From the NCBI GenBank assembly GCA_030727405.1, contig JANRBR010000028.1, positions 9,442-73,441 on the forward strand: DNA of 64,000 bases. The letters are read 5' to 3'. The notes below the pieces were generated by a model that ran no database searches, was not told the DNA's origin, and saw nothing but the letters and a program-made list of their open reading frames with translations. The translations under genes and the position numbers were made by a program. This DNA is from Crocinitomicaceae bacterium. GTDB lineage: Bacteria; Bacteroidota; Bacteroidia; Flavobacteriales_D; Crocinitomicaceae. Shown here piece after piece: positions 17,090 to 26,562 of the stretch (its first letter is position 1; the number at the start of each line of letters is the position of its first letter).

Positions 17090-19423
17090 TTAAAATTTAT
17101 AATTCAAACCGAAACTAGGTAAAATAGGGAATTGATAGATTTGTTTCCCCGTAACACGGTTTACATAGAAGATGTTATTTCTGTTATAAACGTTGGTAAC
17201 GCTAGCAATCATTTCTAATACATTCTTGTTTTTGAACGTGAAATGTTTTTTAAAGGTAATGTCTAAACGGTGGTAATAAGGCAATCGTTGAGAATTAAAT
17301 GTGCCAAGCATCATGGTGATGTATGATGGATTATTGGTAACGTAATTGGACGTGACACCATTCGCGAATGTTTCTGCTTGATAATTCCCCGCATTCGGAG
17401 TAAATGGCAATCCTGAGCCAAGGTTCCAACGAATATTAAATTCCATGTCTTTCTTTTTCCCCATCACATAGGAACCGACTAAATTTAAATTGTGGCGGCG
17501 ATCAAACACAGGTGCATAGGTGTTGAATCCATCCCATCGGTTGTTTTTTCCGAAGGAATAAACGGCCCAGAAGAAAATGCGGTCTTTTGTGTATTTTGCC
17601 AAAACATCGACACCATAAGATTGTCCGGATTCAATGATGAAATCTTTTTTAAATACGTCATCAATTAATTCGAACTGTGCAACGTCATTGTAAAGTTTAT
17701 TCTGATTGATGTTGCTTAATTGGTTGAAATATTTGTAGTAACCTTCTACGTTAAAGGACCACAATTTACCCAAATCGTATTCAAAACCGAGAATGGCATG
17801 CCAAGCGTATTGCAAACCATTTTTCGTGTTTTTAATGTTTTGGAATTGTGTCACAAATTCTTCTTGAACATTTGTTGGTGCGGAAAGTAGTCCATTAAAC
17901 AAATTGATCACATCCTTATCCGATGAAGCAGACGTAAAGTTTTGAGAAAAGCGTCCACCAGAGAATTTGAATCGAAGGTTTTCGCTTGCATTGTATTTTA
18001 ATCCAAGTCTTGGCTCTGGTGAAATGGTGTTTAAAGACGCGTAAACTTGCACACGTAATCCAGGTTGAATGACCCATCGTCTTCCCACGTGTCGATAATT
18101 AAAGTAACTTCCGATTTCTGTAGTGAAATTAATCGCTTCAATTTTTCGTTTGGCCTCATTATAGGTGACAAACTCAGTGTTAAAACCATTGATGTTAAAT
18201 CCATAGCTTAATTCACTTTCATTTTTAAGAAAGTAACTAAAGTCAAATCCTAAATCGAAACCACCAATTTTTGAATACCTTGGTTCTTGTGCCGTTTCAG
18301 CAAAAGTAGTTTGGTAGTTGCTTCCATTCACGTGACCACGCACAAACAATGGAGAACCTGAAGGTACCATTAAAAAGTTTACGCCACCTCCCGATGCATC
18401 CCAACGTAAATTGGCAACATCGTAATTAACAGAATCTTGGTTGTGGAAACCAAAAGCACTCACCTTTGAACCTCCATCTGCGTTGAAGGTCACTTTTCCG
18501 TATAAATCCGTAAAATTGAATGGAAGACCATTTCCATCGTTCACTTTTGGATACAATGTTTTAGATGTATAATCCAATAAGCTGTGCTTCGCGGAAAACA
18601 CATAGGATCCAGCTGCCGCCTTTTCTTGGGATGCTTTTCCAATGGGTCCTTCTAACACCATTTTCGCTAAGAATGGTGATGCAGAAATGCGTCCACCAAA
18701 TTCTTTTCTGTTTCCATCACGGTAGGTAATGTCCATCACAGAAGAAACCCTTCCACCATACTTGGACTCAAAACCACCAGTGTAAACGTCTACATTTTTC
18801 ACCAATTCCGTTTCAAATATGGAAAAGAAACCGATGGAGTGAAATGGATTGTAGATGGTCATCCCATCGAGCAACACTTTGTTTTGAATAGGTGTTCCAC
18901 CTCGTACATATAACTGACCTCCTTGATCTCCTGTAGTTATGACACCTGGTGTTACACTGATTGCTCCAATAATGTCGTTTTCTCCACCATGCACGGGGAT
19001 TCGTTCTAATCCTTCTTTGTTGTATTTCAGTGTTCCAATAAGGACTTCATTTTTCTTTTCTTTCTTACCCAAATCAACAACAACCTCTTTAACTTCCTGA
19101 GTGCTACGAATCAACTTGAATTGGACATCGTATATTTTTTGTTTTTCTGTAATTTCTACATTGACAAATGATTTTTTAAATCCGCCGGCTTCGACTTTCA
19201 GAATATAAGCTCCTTTTGATAATTTGGGAATCAAGAATCCACCATTTAAATTAGTGTAGGCTCCTGCAATTACAGAGCTATCCTGTTTCAGTAATTTAAT
19301 TTTGATGTCGCTAATAGGTTCCATATTCCCATCGTCATATACGAATCCACGAATTGAATAGTCTTGTGCATTTAGGTTGAAACCAACAAAAATGATAAAA
19401 AGGAAAAACAAATTTTTAAGCAT
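17090..19423 (-). CDS. TonB-dependent outer-membrane receptor
   Basis: 777 residues. A signal peptide (1-20) is followed by a carboxypeptidase-regulatory-like beta sandwich (about 22-110), a plug domain (about 125-235, with GVITTGDQGGQLYVRGG and NKVLLDGMTIYNPFH), and a 22-strand-type barrel ending in FGLNYKF with the terminal aromatic typical of outer-membrane proteins. No SusD partner is adjacent, so the ligand may be a peptide, metal chelate or other small molecule rather than a glycan. It is followed at 7 nt by the DUF1015 gene and preceded by the T9SS hydrolase across a 69-nt gap holding a hairpin. Confidence 0.93.
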   Translation of the reverse strand: MLKNLFFLFIIFVGFNLNAQDYSIRGFVYDDGNMEPISDIKIKLLKQDSSVIAGAYTNLNGGFLIPKLSKGAYILKVEAGGFKKSFVNVEITEKQKIYDVQFKLIRSTQEVKEVVVDLGKKEKKNEVLIGTLKYNKEGLERIPVHGGENDIIGAISVTPGVITTGDQGGQLYVRGGTPIQNKVLLDGMTIYNPFHSIGFFSIFETELVKNVDVYTGGFESKYGGRVSSVMDITYRDGNRKEFGGRISASPFLAKMVLEGPIGKASQEKAAAGSYVFSAKHSLLDYTSKTLYPKVNDGNGLPFNFTDLYGKVTFNADGGSKVSAFGFHNQDSVNYDVANLRWDASGGGVNFLMVPSGSPLFVRGHVNGSNYQTTFAETAQEPRYSKIGGFDLGFDFSYFLKNESELSYGFNINGFNTEFVTYNEAKRKIEAINFTTEIGSYFNYRHVGRRWVIQPGLRVQVYASLNTISPEPRLGLKYNASENLRFKFSGGRFSQNFTSASSDKDVINLFNGLLSAPTNVQEEFVTQFQNIKNTKNGLQYAWHAILGFEYDLGKLWSFNVEGYYKYFNQLSNINQNKLYNDVAQFELIDDVFKKDFIIESGQSYGVDVLAKYTKDRIFFWAVYSFGKNNRWDGFNTYAPVFDRRHNLNLVGSYVMGKKKDMEFNIRWNLGSGLPFTPNAGNYQAETFANGVTSNYVTNNPSYITMMLGTFNSQRLPYYHRLDITFKKHFTFKNKNVLEMIASVTNVYNRNNIFYVNRVTGKQIYQFPILPSFGLNYKF

Positions 19424-19451
19424 GCGTTCTAATAAGAGTTCCCGAATTTAA

Positions 19452-19475
19452 TGAATTGTTTGCAACAATGATTCA
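19452..19475. repeat. intergenic hairpin before the TonB receptor gene
   Basis: TGAAT...ATTCA encloses a perfect TTGTT-TGC-AACAA inner repeat. There is no adjacent T run, so it is not a convincing terminator. It could be a processing or stability structure between two cotranscribed genes. Confidence 0.4.
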
Positions 19476-19492
19476 ATGTTTGGAAGTATTCC

Positions 19493-20863
19493 TTACGGAA
19501 CGATGATTTTGTCTGTTCGCACAAACCCTGATTGTTCAAATTGAAGCAAATAAATACCGGGTGAAAATGGACTTAGATCCATGATGCGTTCTTTTTCAAT
19601 CCAGCTAGATTCGAGCAATGTTGTACCGTTTAAGGACAAAAGTGTTGCTTTTATGATCCCTAAAGAATTGTTTTTAATGGAAATAAAGTCAATGGCAGGA
19701 TTAGGGTGAACAGTGATGAATTTGATGAGTGGATTATTCAATTCTAATAAAGTTAAATTTGGACTAACTCCACAACCAAAAGGGAAAGTAACTTCGACGT
19801 AATACACACCTCCAGTATTTTGTCCCATGTTGTATTCATTCGAAGTAGCACCTGAAATGGGCTGTCCGTTTAAAAACCATTGGTAAGAAGTTCCGATGGT
19901 GCTTGTTCCCAAGATCGACCCGTTTTGAGTTACATCAATCGTTGGGTTATTTGGACAAGTGGTTTGTCCAATGATTCCTTGTGTATTCGTGAGGTTGAAT
20001 TCAAACGTTTCATAGGATGAGCAAATGTCTTTTAACATATAATCCAACCAAGGATCCAACACCGCAAAGGTTGCCATTTGTTGTTGCAAACGGGTGATGG
20101 AAATTCCCGAAGAGGAAGTACTTTCGCCAAAATCACAATTGAAATTTGTGTTGGCAAAATAACAATGTGCACCATCGGTAATGGAAACAAATGATTTACA
20201 TGCAGCGTTGACGCCGTTAAACATTGGTATGTGATGTTGGGATGGGGGAGTGACTCCATCTGAGCTTCCAGAAAAAACAATGCTTGGAACTTCTACATTG
20301 GGTGCAACAGCAATCGAAGATGGATTTGTTTCTGCCGGCGCAAGTCCAATTAGGGTATTAATGTTCATATTATTACTTGCTGCTAAAAAGGAAGCTCCAC
20401 CGCCCATGGAATGACCCATGAGTCCAACTTTTGGATAGACATGGTTCATGAAAAGTACATTGCTTGATGGTAGCTCCAGCATTTTTTGTGCGACTAATTT
20501 GAGGTCTAATCCAAAATCAGCGTGGTTGGGGGATGGAAATAGACTGCCTTCTGTCCGAACGAAAGCCATGATGAAACCACGCGGAACATAGTGTTCCCAA
20601 ATATTGGAATAGGCGTCCCAATTCATCGCGAACCCATGTCCAAAAACGATGATGGGGAATTCACCTGTGGCAAGAGGTGTTGCAGTTCCTGTGGACGTTG
20701 CAGGATAATATATTTCTGTTTGTATTTGCCTACCTATTCCACCACCTGAACCAAATCCACCAGTGCGTGAAGGATCGTTAAAGGTAATTGTAGTATGACC
20801 TACAGAAAATTGAGCTAGTGATGAAAAAGAAACAACAAGGAATAACAAGAGGTAATTTTTCAT
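19493..20863 (-). CDS. T9SS-exported alpha/beta hydrolase
   Basis: About 456 residues. A signal peptide (1-17, ending SLAQ) precedes an alpha/beta-hydrolase domain of the PAF-acetylhydrolase/PET-hydrolase-like type: a FGHGFAMNW oxyanion loop near 73 and GHSMGGGAS with the nucleophile Ser near 150, then a DGAHCYF segment with the probable catalytic His. A beta-sandwich Ig-like linker and a C-terminal type A sorting domain (HPNPAIDFISI ... SPGIYLLQF ... KIIVP) follow, so it is secreted or displayed on the surface. I chose the ATG at 20863, which gives the clean signal peptide; the ATG at 20917 adds an unlikely Cys-rich extension. Confidence 0.9.
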   Translation of the reverse strand: MKNYLLLFLVVSFSSLAQFSVGHTTITFNDPSRTGGFGSGGGIGRQIQTEIYYPATSTGTATPLATGEFPIIVFGHGFAMNWDAYSNIWEHYVPRGFIMAFVRTEGSLFPSPNHADFGLDLKLVAQKMLELPSSNVLFMNHVYPKVGLMGHSMGGGASFLAASNNMNINTLIGLAPAETNPSSIAVAPNVEVPSIVFSGSSDGVTPPSQHHIPMFNGVNAACKSFVSITDGAHCYFANTNFNCDFGESTSSSGISITRLQQQMATFAVLDPWLDYMLKDICSSYETFEFNLTNTQGIIGQTTCPNNPTIDVTQNGSILGTSTIGTSYQWFLNGQPISGATSNEYNMGQNTGGVYYVEVTFPFGCGVSPNLTLLELNNPLIKFITVHPNPAIDFISIKNNSLGIIKATLLSLNGTTLLESSWIEKERIMDLSPFSPGIYLLQFEQSGFVRTDKIIVP

Positions 20864-20913
20864 CGCAAAACGTTTTAAGTTAACGAACAAACAATTTTGG
20901 GGCATACAATGGT

Positions 20914-22818
20914 TCAATCTTCACTTAGAACGATGATGTAATCATTCTCATCGAAAATAATCTTTTGATCTTTTTTCGGATTGATTCTAATTCCAAAATT
21001 TTCTTCGACTGAATGTTCTTGCTTCATTTTCCGATAACCAAATGCCGTATCGCCATATTCCAATGCATTGGCTAGGACCTCATTGAAATCCGTTTCTTTA
21101 CCAATCTCAATGTATTGATGTGCAGGTTTTAAATAGATTTCTGAGCCCTCAGAAGTAAGAAGTACATCAAATACTTTCTTAAGGTGCACGTTTTCACTCA
21201 ATTGACTTAAGAGTAAACTAATCAAGTTTTCACCGATGATAAAATCATTTGCTTTCGCAACAACGCCAAGTACACGGTTTTTGATATCGAGCATTTCCGT
21301 TACGATATTGTAGCTTTTACCACTTTTTTCACCCATGTTGCGAAGGTGAAGCAAGCAGATCAAGGTTTTCGCATCGTTTTCTTGAACATCAAGATCTTTT
21401 GAACTCAAAACGATGATGTTATTAAAATGGTCAGGATTAATTTTTTCTAAAGTATCAAGTCGATTGATGGCGCCGTTTTCAGAAGCAAGTATGATGTGAT
21501 TCACACCCTTTTGTAATTCGCTAATATCGAATATTTCGGAATCTGAAAATTCAGAAACAATAAGTATTTCAGATCCTGGAGCAACATAATTATTTAACTC
21601 ACGAATGATTTTATGACCATTGTTATTCCAGCCAAGAATAAGTGTTTTTTGAGCTTTCCCTTCGCTTTGCTCCAATTTTTCTATCAATGTAGATGCTTTG
21701 TTGATTTGACTAGAGGCATTCGGGATGATGGTGTCGTCATCTTCAGAAATGGCAATAATTTCATCATTTTCTTGAATGATATGGTCTCCCGGAGGATTAA
21801 TCAAAACAGTTCCATCACTGGTAAACAATCCAATCACTGCCGATGTGTTGTACGTAAATAAAGCATCTCTGTAGGATTTACCAATTAAAAGCCCCTCTCT
21901 TTTAAAATAGATTTCATCACCATCGAAACACAAAAGTTCGCTATACACGATACTCAATCCAGTTTGTAAGGAAGTTTGTGCAGCCACCCGTGAAATAATA
22001 TCCGTTGAGAGAATGTAGATAGCTTCATTATTTCCAACTAATTCTGCCGCTTCCATGTTTTCTTCATCCTTTATTTCAGCGATGATATTATATGATTCAC
22101 TTTTACGATGCGGTGATTTGGTTAGTCCCAAAACTGTTTTGATCACATGCATGTCCGACATGGAATTCTCGGCAGAAAGAACAATGATGGATTTCGCACC
22201 ATTCGGATTCACAATTTCCACATCATTCAAATCCAATGGATTACCCATTCGAACAACAATTTTTAAATTCTTTAAATCATCTACCTTCGATTGAATTTCT
22301 TCTTCGGCCTCCACTTTGTCCTTTTCCGATAAGATGACTACACTTGGTTTTTTTTGATTTTCATTGGCAATGGCTAATTCCGAAAGAATGGTAAATATTT
22401 TCTCGGACCAACCTAAAATCAGGGTGTGATTCTCTTCCAAAACCTTTGATCTTCCACGTTTTAAGTCATCAATTTTTTGATCAATTCCGGATGAAATACT
22501 ACCTATTAAAACCGAGATAATGAATATACCAAGTATGGTAGCTGCAAAGCGCACGATTCTAAAAAGCCAGCCCTCATCACCACCCATCGTTCCTGAATCC
22601 AGTGTGGCCATTAAACTTTGCCAAGAACCTTCTAAAAAACCTAAGCCTTTTGTTGACTCAGGATCACTAGAGATACCAAAAATCAGAATCAAAAGACCTA
22701 GTAATAAAACGGCAAACAAGGAAATTAAGGCCAGCCATTTAATCAAACTTGTTGGACCAGACGAAATCGTTTGTTCGAAATAATATTGCATTCTTTCTCT
22801 GGTGGAGAATTTTTTCAT
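20914..22818 (-). CDS. CASTOR/POLLUX-type ion channel with RCK-like domains
   Basis: 634 residues. Two transmembrane segments (about 27-49 and 86-110) flank a pore loop with LDSGTMGGDEGW (about 73-84), the position of the selectivity filter in CASTOR/POLLUX/DMI1-related channels. Two cytoplasmic nucleotide-binding RCK-like domains follow: HTLILGWSEK near 131 with the conserved LSAENSMSDMHVIKT stretch near 215, and KTLILGWNNNGHKI near 395. The bacterial family is poorly studied; the plant relatives carry nuclear-envelope cation currents. It probably moves a cation across the inner membrane, gated by a ligand bound to the RCK domains. It starts a leftward series. Confidence 0.88.
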   Translation of the reverse strand: MKKFSTRERMQYYFEQTISSGPTSLIKWLALISLFAVLLLGLLILIFGISSDPESTKGLGFLEGSWQSLMATLDSGTMGGDEGWLFRIVRFAATILGIFIISVLIGSISSGIDQKIDDLKRGRSKVLEENHTLILGWSEKIFTILSELAIANENQKKPSVVILSEKDKVEAEEEIQSKVDDLKNLKIVVRMGNPLDLNDVEIVNPNGAKSIIVLSAENSMSDMHVIKTVLGLTKSPHRKSESYNIIAEIKDEENMEAAELVGNNEAIYILSTDIISRVAAQTSLQTGLSIVYSELLCFDGDEIYFKREGLLIGKSYRDALFTYNTSAVIGLFTSDGTVLINPPGDHIIQENDEIIAISEDDDTIIPNASSQINKASTLIEKLEQSEGKAQKTLILGWNNNGHKIIRELNNYVAPGSEILIVSEFSDSEIFDISELQKGVNHIILASENGAINRLDTLEKINPDHFNNIIVLSSKDLDVQENDAKTLICLLHLRNMGEKSGKSYNIVTEMLDIKNRVLGVVAKANDFIIGENLISLLLSQLSENVHLKKVFDVLLTSEGSEIYLKPAHQYIEIGKETDFNEVLANALEYGDTAFGYRKMKQEHSVEENFGIRINPKKDQKIIFDENDYIIVLSED

Positions 22819-22858
22819 TGGAATTATTTTAATTTGTTCAATTCTATTTAAGTTTTAT

Positions 22859-22888
22859 GAAAGATACATTTTTATCTATTCAACTCAA
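22859..22888 (-). promoter_or_regulatory. -33/-7 promoter before the channel gene
   Basis: On the minus strand, TTG (22886-22888) is separated by 19 nt from TATCTTTC (22859-22866), a 7-of-8 match to TAnnTTTG. The distance to the ATG at 22818 is about 40 nt. Confidence 0.5.
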
Positions 22889-22949
22889 ATTTTAGATCGT
22901 TTTCAAAGAAATACATTGAATGGTTTGGGCAAATGAATGCGGTAACCGC

Positions 22950-22979
22950 AAAAAAAAAGGCCTGATTTTTCAGGCCTTT
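22950..22979 (-). terminator. rho-independent terminator after the 168-residue lipoprotein gene
   Basis: A 10-bp stem, AAAGGCCTGA (22956-22965) with TCAGGCCTTT (22970-22979), has a TTTT loop and an A run at 22950-22958 that reads as Ts on the minus strand. It is 21 nt beyond the lipoprotein stop. Confidence 0.9.
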
Positions 22980-22999
22980 AGAAAACATGAATATACAGA

Positions 23000-23506
23000 T
23001 TACATTCCTCCTAGACCTTTCAATTGATCCAAGGCATCTTGAGATTGTTTTAGTGCATCTTTTGTATCTGCATCCATAGGAATATCTTTCAACATTTCTA
23101 AGGATTTCTCGTAAGCATTAAATACTTTATCTAGGTCTACATTTTTCCCGGATTCTAACTGAATAGCAAGCTTGGTTAAATCACTTAAAGCTTTGATTTC
23201 CTTCATTTCGAATTGACCTTCCGCGTAGGATTTCAATTCATCAAGCTTTGTTTTAAGTTCTTTCGCTGCATCTGTTTCGCCGTTTTTCACTTTGTCAGCA
23301 TAATCTTCTAGCATTGATTTGTATTCATTCATGGCATCTTCAGCCGTAGTTAAAGAAGAAAAATCTTTTTCTTCAGCAACTGGTTCCTCTACTTCTGGAA
23401 CTTCAATTTGAGTATCCATTTCCTTTGGTTCACTGGAGCCACCACAACTAGAAAGGGAGAAAAATAATAATGAAAAGCAGCTTAGAGTTAAAATCGTTTT
23501 TTTCAT
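23000..23506 (-). CDS. predicted lipoprotein, helical
   Basis: A 168-residue protein with a lipoprotein signal (SLSSC, Cys21) followed by an acidic Pro/Glu linker (about 29-47) and a helical, Lys/Asp/Leu-rich domain ending in LKGLGGM. There is no catalytic motif. It is probably a small periplasm-facing or surface lipoprotein. It has its own promoter (23538-23566) and terminator, so it is a single-gene transcript. Confidence 0.8.
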   Translation of the reverse strand: MKKTILTLSCFSLLFFSLSSCGGSSEPKEMDTQIEVPEVEEPVAEEKDFSSLTTAEDAMNEYKSMLEDYADKVKNGETDAAKELKTKLDELKSYAEGQFEMKEIKALSDLTKLAIQLESGKNVDLDKVFNAYEKSLEMLKDIPMDADTKDALKQSQDALDQLKGLGGM

Positions 23507-23537
23507 GGTTTAGGTTTTAATTGATGATTATTTAGAC

Positions 23538-23566
23538 CAAAGTAAAATAAAAAAACTTGAATTCAA
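23538..23566 (-). promoter_or_regulatory. -33/-7 promoter before the 168-residue lipoprotein gene
   Basis: TTG (minus strand, 23564-23566), an 18-nt spacer, then TTACTTTG (23538-23545), a 7-of-8 match to TAnnTTTG. The ATG follows about 30 nt downstream. The remaining 23567-23800 spacer is very AT-rich and shows no further feature I can support. Confidence 0.55.
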
Positions 23567-23800
23567 AAATTTATCATAAAAATGAAATAAATTGTTCATA
23601 ATTTTACATTGAGATAATAAAAAAACAATATTACCGGAATATAAAATATCAAAAAGATAGTTAGAAGATTAAAATATTATTTATTTTAGTTCTTACATAT
23701 GAGTAGATTTTAATGATTAAGTATTGTTTTTGGTGGACATTAAACACTGGGTTGAGCCTGAAAAACCTTAAGAGTAAGGATAATCTAAACATAAACTAAA

Positions 23801-24103
23801 ATGAAAAATGAAAAAAGTTCAATGAAACCATGGGTGGCAAATTTGATTGTCTTTGGTTTAGAAATCTGTGAAATCTTAATTTATTTCGCACTGGCAGGAA
23901 AAGCATTTAGAAATGCAATGAAAGGTGATCTTGCAGGAGCTTTTGATGACGTTATTGGAGCAATGTGGTTCATCAATATTTCAGCAATAGCAATTGCGTG
24001 TGCCGTATTTTTTATTAAACCATTGAGAACTAAAATGAATTTAGGCATTGCATGGTGGAATGTTATATGGGTTGCTGGAAATCTATACATGATGTACTCG
24101 TAA
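23801..24103 (+). CDS. small three-helix membrane protein
   Basis: 100 residues with three hydrophobic segments (about 10-34, 50-68 and 80-98) separated by short charged loops, and a MKNEKSSMKPWVANL start. It should be an inner-membrane protein. I do not recognise the family. It is a single gene between AT-rich spacers, followed by a strong terminator. Confidence 0.7.
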   Translation: MKNEKSSMKPWVANLIVFGLEICEILIYFALAGKAFRNAMKGDLAGAFDDVIGAMWFINISAIAIACAVFFIKPLRTKMNLGIAWWNVIWVAGNLYMMYS

Positions 24104-24118
24104 TTAGTATTTTTCAAG

Positions 24119-24156
24119 AAAAAGAAAAGCGTTCCTCATGGAGCGCTTTTCTTTTT
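24119..24156 (+). terminator. bidirectional terminator between the small membrane protein gene and comM
   Basis: A 10-bp stem, AAAGCGTTCC with GGAGCGCTTT and a TCAT loop, extended by A/T pairs, with a T run on the plus strand (24147-24156) and A-rich flank giving a T run on the minus strand. It can stop both the plus-strand gene and the minus-strand comM transcript. Confidence 0.85.
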
Positions 24157-24197
24157 AGTACTTACTTGTTGTATGTATAATTATTTCCTCAAATCAC

Positions 24198-25736
24198 TTA
24201 CATCCCCCAATTACCTCGGTCCAGGCTTCGGTATTGAATGGCTTCCGCTAAATGTTTTGATTGAATCCCAATAGAAGCATCCAAGTCAGCAATCGTTCTT
24301 GAAACCTTGATGATGCGGTCATAGGCTCTGGCCGATAAACCAAGTTTATTCATGGCCATTTTAAGTAATTCGGTACTTTCACGATCCAATTGACAATTTG
24401 CTTCAAATTCTGATTTGGACATTTGTGCATTACAGTGAACGCCTTCGTGGTTCTTGAATCGTTTTTTTTGAATTTTGCGCGCTTTTTCCACTCGTAAACG
24501 AATTTCCTTGCTGCCTTCATTGGGAACATCGCTGGATAATTCTTCAAAACTAACAGGGGTTACTTCCACATGCAAATCAATGCGGTCAAGTAATGGGCCT
24601 GATATTCGATTCAAGTATTTTTGAACTACCCCCGGTCCACAAACACATGCTTTCTCGGGATGATTAAAGAATCCACATGGACAAGGATTCATTGCCGCGA
24701 CCAGCATGAATCCAGCAGGATAATCGATTGAAAATTTCGCCCTAGAAATATTGACCGTTCGATCTTCCAAAGGTTGGCGCATGACTTCTAATACTTGGCG
24801 TTTGTATTCTGGTAGTTCGTCTAAAAACAAAACACCGTTATGCGCTAATGAAATTTCTCCTGGTTGTGGGTAGGAACCTCCGCCAATAAGTCCAATATCC
24901 GAGATGGTATGGTGGGGCTTTCGAAAGGGGCGTTGAGTGATGAGTCCTTTGTTGTTTTTAATCTTTCCTGCAACACTATGAATTTTTGTTGTTTCTAAGG
25001 CTTCTTCCAAGCTCATTGGTGGGAGAATCGTAGACAAGCGCTTGGCTAACATCGATTTACCGGCTCCCGGTGGACCGATCAAAATCACGTTGTGAGACCC
25101 AGCAGCCGCAATTTCAAATGCGCGTTTAATGTTCATTTGTCCCTTGACGTCTCGAAAGTCATCCTCTAGAATCCATTCGTCATGAAGAAAGGTGGATTCA
25201 ACATCCATTGAGAATGGAACGATGCTCGTTTGATCGTTCATGAAATCAATGACTTCTCGAATGTTTTCAACGCCAATCACAGCTAATCCTTGAACTACAG
25301 CAGCCTCAGGAGCATTTTCTTTTGGAATGATAATCCCCTTGAAGCCTTCTTTTTTTGCTTGCAATGCAATTGGTAATATTCCTTTGGTGATTTGAATGGA
25401 GCCGTCGAGTGATAATTCACCAACCATGAGGTATTCATTTAGGTGCTCTATTTTTACTTGTTCACTCACTGCTAATATTCCGATGGCAATAGGCAAATCA
25501 AATACGGATCCTTCTTTGCGAATGTCCGCAGGAGCCATATTTACCGTGATTTCTTTTCCAGGAAATTTAAGATCATTGTTTTTAAAAGCGGCTTTAATGC
25601 GTTGTTGACTTTCTTTGACGGAATTATCGGGTAATCCGACTAAATAAAAGTTGACACCAATGCCTAAATTGACTTCAATCGTGATGGTTGTTGCATGGAT
25701 TCCGAAGACCGTGCTGGAATAAGTTTTGACTAACAT
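24198..25736 (-). CDS. comM: YifB/ComM family Mg-chelatase-like AAA+ ATPase
   Basis: About 512 residues. The N-terminal ChlI-like fold (1-180) is followed by a AAA+ core with Walker [10 protein letters not shown] near 221, Walker [10 protein letters not shown] near 296 and a zinc-binding-like [16 protein letters not shown] segment near 350. ComM relatives are hexameric helicases that promote branch migration of incoming DNA during natural transformation, which suggests the organism may be competent (inference). I chose the ATG at 25736 because [13 protein letters not shown] is the family start; an upstream ATG at 25787 adds 17 atypical residues. Confidence 0.94.
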   Translation of the reverse strand: MLVKTYSSTVFGIHATTITIEVNLGIGVNFYLVGLPDNSVKESQQRIKAAFKNNDLKFPGKEITVNMAPADIRKEGSVFDLPIAIGILAVSEQVKIEHLNEYLMVGELSLDGSIQITKGILPIALQAKKEGFKGIIIPKENAPEAAVVQGLAVIGVENIREVIDFMNDQTSIVPFSMDVESTFLHDEWILEDDFRDVKGQMNIKRAFEIAAAGSHNVILIGPPGAGKSMLAKRLSTILPPMSLEEALETTKIHSVAGKIKNNKGLITQRPFRKPHHTISDIGLIGGGSYPQPGEISLAHNGVLFLDELPEYKRQVLEVMRQPLEDRTVNISRAKFSIDYPAGFMLVAAMNPCPCGFFNHPEKACVCGPGVVQKYLNRISGPLLDRIDLHVEVTPVSFEELSSDVPNEGSKEIRLRVEKARKIQKKRFKNHEGVHCNAQMSKSEFEANCQLDRESTELLKMAMNKLGLSARAYDRIIKVSRTIADLDASIGIQSKHLAEAIQYRSLDRGNWGM

Positions 25737-25841
25737 TTTTAGAGGTATTTTGTGGTTTTCTCTATTTAAGTTAGTCAAATAATTCATTCGAAAACAAGAT
25801 AAAATCGATAAAAATCCGTCAAAAATGAAAGAAAAAGTCGA

Positions 25842-26558
25842 TTATTCCTTCAAAATACGCTTGAAAATGACATTTCCGCTAAGTTCATTGGTCACTTCCA
25901 TGATGTATGTTCCCGGAGCCAAAACAGCTCCTTCTAATTCAAGGATTGCCTGTTCACTTCGTGACTCGAACAAAAACAATCCGTTTGCTTGAAATATGCG
26001 AATGGATAATGGAACATTTGCCTCGTTTACAAGGATAAATTTATCCGTAAACGGATTTGGTCGAACGGAAATCTCCGTCTTCCAAAGTCCATTAATGCCT
26101 GCAGATTCACATGTGCCAGGCGTAAAAGAAACCACGCCTCCGTGAAACATAGCTTCGCAAGCATTGGAATAGGTAATGGAATCACATCCGCAAACTGGTT
26201 CATATATAGCAGGACACTGCACATTTAAATCAATGAGAGCGCTATCTATGCACCCAAGCACAACCGTCGTGTCTTGTATACAAGCGCCGTTACATTGGTA
26301 GGAACTTTGGAAAAAGGATGTAGAATAGTTGATTCCGTCTGAACCAATCATGCTACAACCTGAAAGCATCACACAGCCTGAATCACTTAAAGCCCAACCA
26401 AGTGGCATGGCACATAATCCGAAATCAACTCCAAGTGGAATGACGACACACGTGTCGACAAAGTCTTTTTCCCATACAGCGTTAACATCCGTTTGTGACT
26501 GCGCCTTCGACCAAAAAATAAGGCAGAATAAAAAAAGAAAAATCACTGATTTTTTCAT
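25842..26558 (-). CDS. secreted Kazal-like protein with T9SS sorting domain
   Basis: 238 residues. A signal peptide (1-19) is followed by a Cys-rich domain of unknown type (about 25-112), a Kazal-like inhibitor segment at about 115-150 (CPAIYEPVCG, ITYSNAC, terminal Cys150), and a type A sorting domain (about 165-238: RPNPFTDKF ... APGTYIMEV ... KRILKE). It would be carried through the type IX system and could inhibit serine proteases at the cell surface. Kazal spacing is atypical, with an extra Cys at 125. It starts 4 nt after the aminotransferase stop, so it is in the same transcription unit as the polysaccharide gene. Confidence 0.85.
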   Translation of the reverse strand: MKKSVIFLFLFCLIFWSKAQSQTDVNAVWEKDFVDTCVVIPLGVDFGLCAMPLGWALSDSGCVMLSGCSMIGSDGINYSTSFFQSSYQCNGACIQDTTVVLGCIDSALIDLNVQCPAIYEPVCGCDSITYSNACEAMFHGGVVSFTPGTCESAGINGLWKTEISVRPNPFTDKFILVNEANVPLSIRIFQANGLFLFESRSEQAILELEGAVLAPGTYIMEVTNELSGNVIFKRILKE

Positions 26559-26562
26559 GGTT

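Noticed and set aside
20864-20917. Longer start for the T9SS hydrolase at 20917
   Set aside because: It would place Cys- and Asn-rich residues before a perfect signal peptide that begins at 20863.
23567-23800. Small gene or RNA in the AT-rich spacer left of the small membrane protein gene
   Set aside because: No frame with plausible codon use and no conserved structure visible; I see nothing nameable there.
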